Shown: positions 53,754 through 62,736, counted from the stretch's first letter. The stretch is 64,000 nucleotides of DNA from Streptomyces viridiviolaceus (GCF_014650995.1 NZ_BMWA01000024.1:62001-126000), one strand, 5' to 3'. Notes: generated by a model from the sequence alone, not told the origin. Translations and numbers: made by a program.

Positions 53754-55130
53754 ATGCTCCAGCACGGCAACGACGCCGGGCACCCGGCTTCCCACTCCGG
53801 CACCTCACGCCGCCGTTTCCTCACCGCGATGGCGGGCGGCGGCGCGGCCGTGGCGGCCCCCGCGCTGCTCACCGGCTGCGGCTCGGCCCAGGCGAAGGGC
53901 GGCACCCTCCAGTTCTGGAACTTCTACGGGCCCCAGCGCTCACCCGACCCGGCGATCAACGCGCAGTCCCAGTGGTTCGTCGACACGGTCGGGAAGTGGA
54001 ACGCCACCCACAGGACACAGATCGACCTCGTCCACCTGCCGCAGCCCACGTACCTCAACGGGTTCAAGCTGCCGTCCGCCTTCGCCACCGGCGAGGGCCC
54101 GGACATCTTCCTGCTCTCCCCCGGCGACTTCCTGCGCTACTACAACGGCGGTGTCCTGGCGGACCTGACCCCGCACCTGGACAAGGCGGCCGTCGACGAC
54201 TTCGGGTCGTCGCTCGACAGCCGCAAGGTCGACGGCAAGGTCTACGCCCTTCCCATGGAGGTCGAGCCGCTGGCCATGTTCTACGCCCAGGACGTCTGGG
54301 AGAAGGCCGGCCTGTCCGAGGCCGACATACCCACCACCTGGGACCAGATGCTCGACGTCGGCGACAAGCTGCGCAGCAGGACCCGGGCCGGTCTCGTCTT
54401 CGAGACGAACCCGGGCTACTACCAGAACTTCACCTGGTACCCGTGGATGTGGCAGGGCGGCGGCGACGTCCTGGACGAGCGGGGCGCGGTCGCCTTCGAC
54501 TCCAAGGCCACCCGTCAGGCCCTGTCCCTGTGGCAGGACGCGGTCCGCCACGGCATCGCGCCACGCACCCTGCCCGCCGCGGGCGACGTGATCGGCGGCT
54601 TCAAGGGCGGGAACGTCGCCATGTGGCAGCAGGGCATCTGGAACGTCTCCAGCTTCAAGGCGTTCGCGCCCGACTACGGGTACGGCGTCTTCAAGCTGCC
54701 GGTGCCGCCTGGCGGCAGTTACGTCACCGCGCTGGGCGGCTGGTCCTTCTGCGCCAACGCGCAGGGCCGCGACCCCGAGGCGGCGGCCGAGTTCTGCGTG
54801 TGGGCGCTCGGATCCATGAAGGACGACTCCATCGACCGGATGGTCGACTGGTGCGTCGGCGCCAAGTCCGACGTCGCTCCCCGCGACAGTGCCCTGGAGC
54901 GGGGGGCCGCGAAGGGCGGCTACGACTCCGAGGTGATGAGGAAGTTCAAGGACGAGATCTTCCCGGGGGGCCGCGCCGAGCCGCGCTATCCGCCGGTGGT
55001 CTACAAGGCGATCTCCGACGCCATCCAGGGCACGATGCTCGCCGGCCGCGGCGTGGACGGCGAGACCGAGCGAGCCGCCCGGTCCATCACGGCCTACACC
55101 AAGAGCTACAAGGGGGCGAGCCTCGTATGA
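53754..55130 (+). CDS. Sugar ABC transporter substrate-binding lipoprotein
   Basis: A 458-aa family-1 extracellular solute-binding protein of a CUT1-type importer. Residues 19-24 (RRRFLT) form a twin-arginine-type motif and LTGC with Cys42 a lipobox, so it is probably exported by Tat and lipid-anchored. The mature part starts TLQFWNFYGPQ and has the typical ATGEGPDIFLLSPGDF and YALPMEVEPLAMFY blocks. GGAG stands seven bases before ATG 53754. It overlaps the first permease by 4 bp (ATGA). The ligand is presumably the oligosaccharide cleaved by the preceding GH172 enzyme. Confidence 0.95.
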   Translation: MLQHGNDAGHPASHSGTSRRRFLTAMAGGGAAVAAPALLTGCGSAQAKGGTLQFWNFYGPQRSPDPAINAQSQWFVDTVGKWNATHRTQIDLVHLPQPTYLNGFKLPSAFATGEGPDIFLLSPGDFLRYYNGGVLADLTPHLDKAAVDDFGSSLDSRKVDGKVYALPMEVEPLAMFYAQDVWEKAGLSEADIPTTWDQMLDVGDKLRSRTRAGLVFETNPGYYQNFTWYPWMWQGGGDVLDERGAVAFDSKATRQALSLWQDAVRHGIAPRTLPAAGDVIGGFKGGNVAMWQQGIWNVSSFKAFAPDYGYGVFKLPVPPGGSYVTALGGWSFCANAQGRDPEAAAEFCVWALGSMKDDSIDRMVDWCVGAKSDVAPRDSALERGAAKGGYDSEVMRKFKDEIFPGGRAEPRYPPVVYKAISDAIQGTMLAGRGVDGETERAARSITAYTKSYKGASLV

Positions 55131-56092
55131 GCAGCGTCGCCGCACAGGAGCGCCGCCGGACCGGCGCGGCCCCGACGCGGACATCCACCTCGTCCGAGCG
55201 GCCGCGGCTCAGCCGTAGGCACCGCGAATGGCTGGCCGCCGGCCTGTTCCTCGCACCCGACGTGCTGGGGCTGCTGGTCTTCGTCGCGGTCCCGATGGTC
55301 CTGTCCATCGCGTTGAGCTTCTTCCAGGTCAGCGGCTTCGGCTCGTACGAGTGGATCGGCCTCGGCAACTACGAGCGGATGCTGGACGACCCGCTGTTCT
55401 GGGACTCCATGAAGATCACCGGCCTGTACGTCGTGGTCCTCGTCCCGGTCCTGTTCTGCGTGAGTCTCGCACTGGGCCTGCTGGTCAAGCAGCGGCTGCC
55501 CGGCATCGGCGTCTACCGCACCGCGCTGTTCCTGCCGTACGTCGTCAGTCTGGTGGTGGTCGGCGTGCTGTGGAAGTTCCTGCTCGACGAGCAGACCGGC
55601 GCCGTCAACCGGGCCATGCGGGCGGCCGGGTTCGACGGCGAGTCATGGCTCGGCAGCCCGTCGCTGGCCCTCGGCTGCGTCATCGCCGTCATGGTGTGGG
55701 TGATGATGGGCTACTACATGATCATCTTCCTCGCGGGGCTCCAGGAGATCCCCAAGGAGTTCTACGAGGCCGCGAAGATCGACGGCGCCGGGCCGTGGAC
55801 CACCTTCCGCACCATCACCTGGCCGCTGCTGCGCCCGACCAGCTTCTTCGTCCTGTTGATGTCGACGGTCGCCGCCATCACCGGCGGCCTCGACCTGATC
55901 TTCGTCCTGACCAACGGCGGTCCCGCGAACGGCACTTCGCTGGCGATCTTCTACATCTACCAGCAGGCCTTCGGATTCGGGGAGTACGGCTATGCGTCGG
56001 CCATGGGCTCGTTCCTGGTGCTGATCATGGTCCTCGTCTCCGCGGTGATCTTCAAGTTCACGAGAGGCGGGAGGTTCGACGATGGCGAGTGA
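55127..56092 (+). CDS. Sugar ABC transporter permease (MalF-like)
   Basis: A 321-aa inner-membrane permease with six main helices after a basic N-terminus. The EAA loop that contacts the ATPase is clear: EAAKIDGAGPWTTFRTITWP. The start overlaps the stop of the binding-protein gene (ATGA) and the end overlaps the second permease by 11 bp, so all three are translationally coupled. It pairs with the next gene to form the CUT1 pore. Confidence 0.95.
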   Translation: MSSVAAQERRRTGAAPTRTSTSSERPRLSRRHREWLAAGLFLAPDVLGLLVFVAVPMVLSIALSFFQVSGFGSYEWIGLGNYERMLDDPLFWDSMKITGLYVVVLVPVLFCVSLALGLLVKQRLPGIGVYRTALFLPYVVSLVVVGVLWKFLLDEQTGAVNRAMRAAGFDGESWLGSPSLALGCVIAVMVWVMMGYYMIIFLAGLQEIPKEFYEAAKIDGAGPWTTFRTITWPLLRPTSFFVLLMSTVAAITGGLDLIFVLTNGGPANGTSLAIFYIYQQAFGFGEYGYASAMGSFLVLIMVLVSAVIFKFTRGGRFDDGE

Positions 56093-56939
56093 CACCGTGG
56101 CGACCCGGGCCGGCACCACCGTCCACCGCCGGCGGCCCTCCCGGCGCGCCGGGCTGACGGTTCTGGCCGCCGTCCTGTCGCTGATCAGCATCCTGCCCGT
56201 GCTGTGGATGGTGACGTCGTCCTTCAAGACGCGTGCCACCGTCACCGACGGCAGCCTGATCCCGCGTGAGTTCACCTTCGACAACTTCGTGTACGTCTTC
56301 ACGGAGGTGCCGTTCGGACGCTACCTGTGGAACAGCTTCCTCATCTCGGCGGTCATCACCGTGGCGGCGCTGTTCTTCCACTCGATGGCCGCGTACGCGC
56401 TGGCGCGACTGCGCTTCCCGGGCCGCGAGAAGCTCTTCGGGGCGATCTTCGCGACCCTCCTGGTGACCGCGCCCGTGGTGCTCATCCCGCTGTTCCTGGT
56501 CGCCCGCGAGCTGAACCTGCTCGACAGCTACGCCGGCCTGATCATCCCGTCGATCTTCAACGCCTTCGGCATCTTCCTGCTGCGCCAGTTCTACCTCGGC
56601 CTGCCCAGGGAACTGGAGGAGGCGGCGGTCATCGACGGCTGCGGCCACTGGCGGGTGTACTGGAACATCGTCCTGCCGATGTCGCGGCCCATCCTGTCGG
56701 CGCTGGCGATCTTCTTCTTCCTCGCCAACTGGAACGCCTTCGTCTGGCCCCTGGTCGCCACCAACGACCAGGACCTGACGGTGGTCCAGCTCGGTATCGC
56801 CTCGTTCCAGACGCAGTACACCTCCAACTGGAACTACATCCTGGCGGCGGCGACGGTGGCCGCGCTGCCCATGCTGATCCTGTTCTTCGTCTTCCAGCGG
56901 CAGATCGTGGAGTCCGTCAAGACGTCCGGCCTCAAGTGA
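56082..56939 (+). CDS. Sugar ABC transporter permease (MalG-like)
   Basis: Second permease, 285 aa, six helices, with the EAA loop EEAAVIDGCGHWRVYWNIVLP. The C-terminus ends in the usual basic helix (FQRQIVESVKTSGLK). It overlaps the first permease by 11 bp. No ATPase gene follows; a strong terminator does. As in other Streptomyces CUT1 importers, a shared ATPase such as MsiK, encoded elsewhere, is the likely motor. Confidence 0.95.
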   Translation: MASDTVATRAGTTVHRRRPSRRAGLTVLAAVLSLISILPVLWMVTSSFKTRATVTDGSLIPREFTFDNFVYVFTEVPFGRYLWNSFLISAVITVAALFFHSMAAYALARLRFPGREKLFGAIFATLLVTAPVVLIPLFLVARELNLLDSYAGLIIPSIFNAFGIFLLRQFYLGLPRELEEAAVIDGCGHWRVYWNIVLPMSRPILSALAIFFFLANWNAFVWPLVATNDQDLTVVQLGIASFQTQYTSNWNYILAAATVAALPMLILFFVFQRQIVESVKTSGLK

Positions 56940-56963
56940 CCCGCGTCCGCGGCACACACGGGC

Positions 56964-56997
56964 GGCGCCGCACCGGCCGGGAGACCGGTGCGGCGCC
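56964..56997. terminator. Terminator between the importer operon and lacI
   Basis: GGCGCCGCACCGG (56964-56976) pairs perfectly with CCGGTGCGGCGCC (56985-56997) around an eight-base loop. GGAGGCCTTTTC follows, giving a short T-run on the plus strand. It lies 24 bp after the last permease stop and 33 bp beyond the convergent lacI stop. Confidence 0.88.
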
Positions 56998-57030
56998 GGA
57001 GGCCTTTTCACGCTGCGTCCGCCGGTGCCC

Positions 57031-58050
57031 TCAGGCCCCGGCCGGCCCGCCGGTGCTCTCGCGGACCTGGAGCCTGGTCCGCAGGACCACGGTCTGCAAC
57101 GGCGAGGCGCTGCCGTCCATCCGTTGCAGCAGCAGCTCGGCCGCGGCCCGCCCCAGCTCGTACGAGGGCAGCTCGACGGCCGACAGCGACGGCCGCACCA
57201 GCGAGGCCCAGGGGACGTCGCCGAAGGACAGCACACCGACGCCGGGCGGCGTGCGGCCGGCCTCGCGCAGAGCGTCGAGGACACCGATGGTCATGAGGTT
57301 GTTGGCGACGAACACCGCGTCGGGCGGCTCCGGCAGCGACAGCAGCTCGCGCATCGCCGCCCGGCCGCCCTCGACCCGGAAGTCGGCGTGCCGGACGTAG
57401 GAGTCGTCCACGGCCCCCGCGCCCCGTGCGGCGGTCAGCGCCGCCCGGTAGCCGGCCAGTCGCTCCTCCGAGGTCGAGGCGCCCTCGGGCCCCGTGACGC
57501 AGGCGATCCTGCGGTAACCGGCCTGGAGCAGATGACGGGTGGCCACCTCGCCGCCGTGGTGGTCGTCGACCCTGACCGCGTCCACCTCGGCGTCCCGGGG
57601 CCGGCGGTCCACGGCGACCACGGGCACGCCACGAGCGGCCAGCGGCCCGAGGTCCGTCTCGTCCCGGGAGGCCGCCGCCACGATCACCCCGGCCATCTGC
57701 TCGCCGAGCGCGACCTCCAGGTAGCGCCGCTCCTTCTCGGTGTCCTCGTCGGAGTTGCACAGCACGACCGAGAGGCTGGTGCGCTGCGCGGCGTCCTCGA
57801 CACCACGGGCCAGCGAGGTGAAGAAAGGATTCTCGATGTCCGGGATGATCAAGGCGATCACACTGGACCGCTGCTTGCGCAGCGACCGCGCCACCCTGTT
57901 GGGTGCGAACCCGAGGGCCGCTGCGGCCTCTTGCACGGACTGCGCACGAGCCGGTGTGACACTGCCGCCGTTGAAGACGCGTGAGACGGTCGCCGGGGAT
58001 ACTCCGGCGGCTCGCGCCACGTCCTGGATCGTCACCACCTGCGCCCGCAT
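57031..58050 (-). CDS. LacI-family transcriptional regulator
   Basis: A 339-aa LacI/GalR repressor. The HTH is at residues 7-30 (TIQDVARAAGVSPATVSRVF). The hinge helix follows (NRVARSLRKQRS), then a periplasmic-binding-protein-like sugar domain starting VIALIIPDIENPFFTSLARG and ending with the dimer region SLSAVELPSYELGRAAAELL. ATG 58050 is used. Its own upstream region carries TGAAAAGGATTTCA, matching the palindromes in the GH172 and kinase promoters. It is therefore the likely local, autoregulated repressor, released by the imported sugar or a product of it. Confidence 0.93.
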   Translation of the reverse strand: MRAQVVTIQDVARAAGVSPATVSRVFNGGSVTPARAQSVQEAAAALGFAPNRVARSLRKQRSSVIALIIPDIENPFFTSLARGVEDAAQRTSLSVVLCNSDEDTEKERRYLEVALGEQMAGVIVAAASRDETDLGPLAARGVPVVAVDRRPRDAEVDAVRVDDHHGGEVATRHLLQAGYRRIACVTGPEGASTSEERLAGYRAALTAARGAGAVDDSYVRHADFRVEGGRAAMRELLSLPEPPDAVFVANNLMTIGVLDALREAGRTPPGVGVLSFGDVPWASLVRPSLSAVELPSYELGRAAAELLLQRMDGSASPLQTVVLRTRLQVRESTGGPAGA

Positions 58051-58086
58051 CCTTTCACCGTCCGTGAGGCCACCCTACCCTGCCGC

Positions 58087-58100
58087 TGAAAAGGATTTCA
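58087..58100. promoter_or_regulatory. LacI-type operator upstream of lacI
   Basis: TGAAAAGGATTTCA differs from the importer-side operator TGAAATGGATTTCA by one base. It lies 37-50 bp before the lacI start, consistent with autoregulation. The remaining gap up to the GNAT gene (58286) holds no further feature that I can support. Confidence 0.7.
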
Positions 58101-58285
58101 CCCCTGAATGGAGCGGCCGTCGAGCTGATCGTCGGCCGGTTCCCGACCGGTGAAGTCCATGCCGGCGGTGCTCAGATCGGCGGATACGTCGGGACTCCAC
58201 CGGGCCGGACCGCGGAACGTCCGCCCGTCGCCGGTGGCCCCGGTCGATTCTGGAAGACTCGGGGGACGGCAACCGAGGAGGTCCC

Positions 58286-58795
58286 GTGCAGTTGCGCAAC
58301 GTCTCACCGTCGGACGTCGACGCCTACGTCCGGATGCGGTGCGATCCCGTCATGATGGCGGACCTCGGCGGTCCCCTGCCGCGCGAGGAAATGGCGGACA
58401 AGGTCCGGCGGGACGCACGGGAGGCGGCGGCGGATCTCGCGTGGATCAAGATGATCGTCCCCGATCCGCACACCCCCGACGTGGTGGCCGGCACCGTGAC
58501 CATCTGGTCCCACGACACCGAGGACGGGCCGATCTCCGAGATGGGATGGATGATCCTGCCCGAGTTCCAGGGCCGGGGGCTGGGCAAGCGTGCCGTCCAC
58601 GCCCTGTTGTCGCAGGCTCGCGACGAGGACCGCTGGGGCGTCGTGCACGCCTTTCCCGCGACGCGCAACGCGGCGTCGAACGGCGTGTGCCGCTCCGTCG
58701 GGTTCCGGTTCCTCGCGCGGCGCGAGGTGGAGTTCGCCGGCCGTGTCCTGAACTCCAACCACTGGGCCATCACTCCCCGGACCGATCTGACGTGA
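58286..58795 (+). CDS. GNAT-family N-acetyltransferase
   Basis: A 169-aa acetyltransferase of the GNAT fold, which transfers an acetyl group from acetyl-CoA to an amine. The acetyl-CoA loop is ILPEFQGRGLGKRAVHALL (about residues 92-110, Q/R-x-x-G-x-G/A pattern), followed by VVHAFPATRNAASNGVCRSVGF, the usual motif B. The substrate, antibiotic, protein or metabolite, cannot be told. GAGGAGG stands before GTG 58286. Nothing ties it to the sugar regulon behind it. Confidence 0.9.
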   Translation: MQLRNVSPSDVDAYVRMRCDPVMMADLGGPLPREEMADKVRRDAREAAADLAWIKMIVPDPHTPDVVAGTVTIWSHDTEDGPISEMGWMILPEFQGRGLGKRAVHALLSQARDEDRWGVVHAFPATRNAASNGVCRSVGFRFLARREVEFAGRVLNSNHWAITPRTDLT

Positions 58796-58854
58796 CCGGA
58801 TCCGGTATGCGCGCCGCTCGGCCGGGGGCAGGCTGCTGAATAGAATCCGCTGTC

Positions 58855-59226
58855 ATGCCGAACACTGACGAGCTTCTCGTCGCCATCTCCGCCATGGTGG
58901 AGTCCGAGCCGAGCAACCAGATGTCGCTGACCGTGGTCGTCGGGGGTGCTGTCATCACCGGCCGGCTGGCCCCCGAGGCCATGTGGAGGGAGCGCGTGTC
59001 GGAGGTCCTGAGGAACTCGGACCGCCTCGGCCCGTTCGCCGACGTCTTCGCCGTCGACCGGTGCCGGGTCCGCGACGACGGCGACGGACCCACGCATCTG
59101 CACTTCCACCTGGCCCGGATCCTCCAGGGCAGCATCGGACTCCCCGAGACCGGGGGAATGTACCGAGTCGCGATCAAGGACGTCAGCGCCTGGACCGTGG
59201 GCGACCTCAGCTACTCGGACCAGTAG
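58855..59226 (+). CDS. Unknown protein, possibly GvpU-like
   Basis: A 123-aa soluble protein. It starts MPNTDELLVAISAMVESEPSN, has a beta-strand VVVGGAVITGRLAPEAMW, a helical middle and a beta-rich end (THLHFHLARI, YRVAIKDVSAWTVGDL). The order of motifs reminds me of the gas-vesicle accessory protein GvpU, but no other gas-vesicle gene is present, so the name is tentative. Codon bias and a nearby -10-like TAGAAT before the start support expression. It follows the GNAT gene by 59 bp. Confidence 0.7.
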   Translation: MPNTDELLVAISAMVESEPSNQMSLTVVVGGAVITGRLAPEAMWRERVSEVLRNSDRLGPFADVFAVDRCRVRDDGDGPTHLHFHLARILQGSIGLPETGGMYRVAIKDVSAWTVGDLSYSDQ

Positions 59227-59274
59227 CCGCCGCGACCTGCCGAGCCCGCCGAGGGCGTTGCCCACCGCCCGCGG

Positions 59275-61242
59275 TCAGCGCGGTACCGGACTCGCCGCTG
59301 CCGCGTCGGCCGGCCGCCCGGCTCGGGGCGTCGGCACGAAGGGGAGGCGCCGCCGGTTCGCGGCTCCTGACTCGATGTCGGAGATCAGCTGCCGCAGTGC
59401 GGCGAGGACGTGCGGGGCGGGCAGTTCGGGATCCAGGGCGGCCAGGGCGCGTCGGGCCCGTTGCCGGGCTCGCCCGCTGTGACCGCTGCGATGGTCGACG
59501 TACGCTCCGGCGCAGCGGGCGACCGCCGTCGCCCAGGCGTCCTCACGGACGCCGGGCACGGTGAAGGCGCGCCGGGCGCTGCGCTGCGCGCGGCTCGGAG
59601 CGAAGCCTGCCTGGACCACGGCGAGCGCGGCGTGGCTGACGGCGGCGGAGGGGCCGCCCGGAGCGTACGGCGGGATGATGTCCGCCGCTTGCCGGAAGTG
59701 CTCCGCCGCGGCTCGCTCGTCCTGCCGGTGCAGGGCGAGCAGGCCCTCGACATGGGCGATGCGCCCGACGAGGGCGTCGTCCCCGGCCAGGACGGCGGCC
59801 GGCCAGGCGCGCCCCAGCAGGGACTCGGCGGCCGGCTGATCGCTGTGCACCGTGAGCCACGCCGCGAGCCACAGACCGCGCACGCGCAGCGCGCTGTCGG
59901 CGTCGCACAGCGGCAGCAGCCGCCCCAGGTGGTCGCGGCCCTCCGCGGCGTTGTCGTACACGCCCCACCAGAACCACAGGTTCAGGGCGGTCTCCAGGGC
60001 CGCCTCGGCGTGGTCGGGCTGGGTGAGGGCGTGCCGCAGCGTGGCCGTCAGGTCGTCCCGCTCGCTGCCGAGGAGTTGTACGGCCTGCCGCTGCCCTCCC
60101 GTGCTCCAGAGGTTCTCGGCGACGGCGGCCACGCGGCGGCAGTGGCCCAGGCGCCGCTCGGCGGCGACCGGGAACTCCCCCGCCTCCTTCAGCCGTGCGG
60201 CCCCGAACTCGCGCACGGCACTCATCATCCGGTAGCGGGGCGGGCGCACCCCGCCCGGGTCGCCCACCGTCTCCAGGACGCCTCGCGCGGCCAGCCGGGC
60301 CAGGCAGCCGGGTACGTCCTGCGGCTCGACACCGCCGCCCGCGCACAGGTAGACGGCCGTGGATTCCGCGAAGGAGCCGGCGAAGATGCTGGCGCGGGCC
60401 CACACCACGCGCTCGGGCCGCTCGCACAGCACGTAGCCGGCGCCGACGGCGTCCCTGAGCGACCGGTGCCGTCGCAGCCCCGAGTGGCGGCCGGTCAGCC
60501 AGCTCTGGTGGTGCTCGAGCTTTCCGGCGAGTTCGCGCACGGAGTGGCGTGCCAGTTGAGCGGCGGCCAGTTCGATCGCGAGGGGCACCCCTTCCAGCGT
60601 CCGGCACACGTCCTCGACCGCCGCCAGGTCGGCACCGGTCGCGCGGAACCCGGACACCACCGCACGCGCCCGCCGCTCGAACAGTTCCACCGCGGCGGGT
60701 CGGCCGCCCGTGCCGTCCGGCGTCTCGAGGCTCAACGGGCCCAGGGTCAGTACGCGTTCGTCCCCGAGGCCGAGGCAGTGGCGCGACGTCACGAGCACGC
60801 GCAGTGTCGGACGGGCCATCAGCAGGTGCTGCACCAGGCCGATGCATTCGGCGTGCACCGGATCGACGTCGTCCAGGAGGAGCAGCGTCGCCTCTTCGGG
60901 CAGGTTGCGGACCACGGTGCCGGCGTCCGCCGTGTCCCGCTGCGGCCGCACACCGGTCAGCGCACCGACGGCCGCGGCGCCGAGCGCGCCGGGAACGCCC
61001 TGCCCCCTGCCCTGCCAGCGCACGGTGACGACCCGTCGCCAGGGGCGGTGCGTCATGGTGTCCGTGACCGCGCAGGCCAGCCGGCTCTTCCCCACTCCGG
61101 CACAGCCCGACACCGTCACCAGGCGGTGTCCGGCCAGGAGGGCCCGCAGCGCCGCCTCCTCCTCCGCCCGGCCCACCAGCCCGCCGGGCTCCCGGCTTCT
61201 GGCCTCGGACAGCACACTGACCCCGCCGACGTACGACCACAC
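59275..61242 (-). CDS. STAND/NB-ARC-type ATPase without an output domain
   Basis: A 655-aa ATPase of the AfsR/LuxR-associated STAND class. Walker A is GCAGVGKSRLACAV (about residue 48), Walker B is ATLLLLDDVD (about 119), and the sensor region includes RVLVTSRHCLGLGDER and VPLAIELAAAQLA. Helical repeats, TPR-like, fill the C-terminal half. No SARP, LuxR or other DNA-binding domain is attached at either end, unlike most relatives, so it may act as a sensor with a separate partner or be a shortened regulator. GTG 61242 has GGGGAG eight bases upstream. No partner gene is adjacent. Confidence 0.85.
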   Translation of the reverse strand: MWSYVGGVSVLSEARSREPGGLVGRAEEEAALRALLAGHRLVTVSGCAGVGKSRLACAVTDTMTHRPWRRVVTVRWQGRGQGVPGALGAAAVGALTGVRPQRDTADAGTVVRNLPEEATLLLLDDVDPVHAECIGLVQHLLMARPTLRVLVTSRHCLGLGDERVLTLGPLSLETPDGTGGRPAAVELFERRARAVVSGFRATGADLAAVEDVCRTLEGVPLAIELAAAQLARHSVRELAGKLEHHQSWLTGRHSGLRRHRSLRDAVGAGYVLCERPERVVWARASIFAGSFAESTAVYLCAGGGVEPQDVPGCLARLAARGVLETVGDPGGVRPPRYRMMSAVREFGAARLKEAGEFPVAAERRLGHCRRVAAVAENLWSTGGQRQAVQLLGSERDDLTATLRHALTQPDHAEAALETALNLWFWWGVYDNAAEGRDHLGRLLPLCDADSALRVRGLWLAAWLTVHSDQPAAESLLGRAWPAAVLAGDDALVGRIAHVEGLLALHRQDERAAAEHFRQAADIIPPYAPGGPSAAVSHAALAVVQAGFAPSRAQRSARRAFTVPGVREDAWATAVARCAGAYVDHRSGHSGRARQRARRALAALDPELPAPHVLAALRQLISDIESGAANRRRLPFVPTPRAGRPADAAAASPVPR

Positions 61243-61484
61243 TTGCCTGACTCCCCGCGACGCTCGCTGTTGGACCCATCGCTCAGGACGGAGCTTCGGT
61301 CCCGCCCTGCAGAACCGTCACTGCTGTCCCGCCACGGGTACCCCAACGCCGCATCGGCGCCCCGAGTGGCGCCCGCAGACCCCGGATCACACGCCGCGAC
61401 GACGGCTCGAACGCACGTCCACCGGCGGGCGTGGGAGTTCACCACGGCCGCCTCCGGGCGGACAGGGCGCCGGACCGCCGTGCC

Positions 61485-62066
61485 CTACTCGGACACGATG
61501 TGGAGGACCGCCGTGCCGTCCTCCCCGGCCGCGGCCTGGATCACCACGGCGTCGGGCCCAGGGCTGGGCCCCGCGGCACCCAGACGGCCGCACGAGTTGC
61601 CGCCGCCGTTGCGGCGCAGAACCGTGATGCACCCCTGCCCCGGACCGTTCGTGCTCGCCCTGGACCGGCCGTTGCCCGACTCGACCGTGTACTCGACGCG
61701 GTTCGGGCCGATCCCGGTCACGGACAGGGTCGCCGGGCCGCCCGGTCCCCGGAAACGGATCGTGACCGGCGCCGACACCGCCACCTCGCAGGTGCCGTCC
61801 GTGCAGGCGGCCACGTCCCGCCCGTCCGCGGCCGGAACGGAGGGCTGCGCCGATGCGCCGCGTCCGGTGGAAGGGCCGTCCGGCGGCTGCGCGGGGCGGG
61901 ACTGCGACGCCCGCTCACCCCCCGGGTCCACCGCATCGCCGCAGCCGGCCGCCGTCACGACGGCCAGCGCCGCAAGTACGATGCCGGTCCCCGGCCGCGG
62001 ACCGTGCGCCGCCCGGCGACCACCGCGGGCTCTGCGTGCGCTGCCTGCCGATGTCGTTGCCGCCAT
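61485..62066 (-). CDS. Secreted lipoprotein of unknown function
   Basis: A 193-aa exported protein. The signal peptide is basic at first (to about residue 26), hydrophobic to residue 41 (IVLAALAVVTAAG) and ends at lipobox Cys42. A Pro/Ser/Gly-rich linker follows. The beta-rich C-terminal domain has two cysteine pairs (ACTDGTC and GCITVLRRNGGGNSC) likely to form disulfides. GGGAG stands four bases before ATG 62066. I know no family. It is upstream of nothing on its strand except the distant STAND ATPase, 242 bp away. Confidence 0.72.
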   Translation of the reverse strand: MAATTSAGSARRARGGRRAAHGPRPGTGIVLAALAVVTAAGCGDAVDPGGERASQSRPAQPPDGPSTGRGASAQPSVPAADGRDVAACTDGTCEVAVSAPVTIRFRGPGGPATLSVTGIGPNRVEYTVESGNGRSRASTNGPGQGCITVLRRNGGGNSCGRLGAAGPSPGPDAVVIQAAAGEDGTAVLHIVSE

Positions 62067-62175
62067 GATGCTCCCGTGCCCGGCGTGCCCAGTCCAGCGT
62101 TCGGCAGCCAGCCTTCCCCGCCGGCCGGGTCGGCACTCCCTCCACGGCACGAACGGGGGGATCCGTCCCCTCCGG

Positions 62176-62367
62176 TCAGAACAGCCGCTCCTGGCCGGCG
62201 GGCGAGGCCCGTCGCCGCCGGGTCCGGCGGGGACCGCTCCGCTCAGGCGCCGTATCGCCGAACAAGGGTGCCGTGCCGCACTCGTCCGGCTCGGCCGGAA
62301 CGGCGACGGGCCCGCTGCCCACGTTCAGCCTCAGTGGAGCGTCCCGGTCGAAGTCCCCCGGCGTCAT
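62176..62367 (-). CDS. Small conserved-type hypothetical protein
   Basis: A 63-aa protein starting MTPGDFDRDAPLRLNVGSGP. It contains PAEPDECGTAPLFGD and ends with a basic tail and GQERLF. I remember very similar short proteins in other Streptomyces, ending in GQ-x-x-LF, which is why it is called despite its size. A TTG at 62400 would add 11 residues. Function unknown. Confidence 0.5.
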   Translation of the reverse strand: MTPGDFDRDAPLRLNVGSGPVAVPAEPDECGTAPLFGDTAPERSGPRRTRRRRASPAGQERLF

Positions 62368-62465
62368 CGCCACCCAATCTCGGTCCTGACGCTCGCCCAA
62401 GCACCGACACCTCTCTCATGCACCACCCGGCTCTGAGCCGGGCCCTTGCCGCCCGGACACCGGTA

Positions 62466-62527
62466 CGCCGCGACGCCACGGCGCCTCGGGAGCGGGAGCT
62501 CCCGAGGCGCCGTGGCGTGTCGCGGCG
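62466..62527. terminator. Very long terminator hairpin behind the cold-shock gene
   Basis: The 20-bp arm at 62473-62492 (starts ACGCCACGG) pairs perfectly with 62499-62518 around the loop CGGGAG. A further 7 bp, CGCCGCG (62466-62472) and CGCGGCG (62521-62527), extend it past a two-base bulge, giving about 27 pairs. It lies just after the minus-strand cold-shock stop at 62533. Confidence 0.9.
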
Positions 62528-62532
62528 ACGGG

Positions 62533-62736
62533 TCAGGCGGGGGTGATGTTCTCCGCCTGCGGGCCCTTCTGGCCCTGGGTGATGTCGAACGTCACGGCCT
62601 GGCCCTCGTGAAGCTCACGGTAGCCGGTGGCGTTGATGTTGGAGTAGTGCGCGAAGACGTCGGGGCCACCGCCGTCCTGCGCGATGAAGCCGAAGCCCTT
62701 CTCGGAGTTGAACCACTTCACGGTTCCGCTGGCCAT
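62533..62736 (-). CDS. Cold-shock protein (CspA family)
   Basis: A 67-aa single OB-fold nucleic-acid-binding protein acting as RNA chaperone. The RNP1 motif KGFGFI and RNP2-like DVFAHYSNI are intact, and the protein starts MASGTVKWFNSEKGFG and ends AENITPA as usual. Its 5' region carries two stable hairpins that may give a structured leader, a known control point of cold-shock genes, and a very strong terminator follows. Confidence 0.96.
   Translation of the reverse strand: MASGTVKWFNSEKGFGFIAQDGGGPDVFAHYSNINATGYRELHEGQAVTFDITQGQKGPQAENITPA

Noticed and set aside
58855..59226. Gas-vesicle cluster around the GvpU-like gene
   Set aside because: No gvpA, gvpF, gvpN or other gas-vesicle gene is near; the resemblance to GvpU is weak and used only as a hint.
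59410..62436. 1008-codon plus-strand open frame
   Set aside because: Runs antisense through the STAND ATPase, the lipoprotein and part of the small gene; no ribosome site and low-complexity text.
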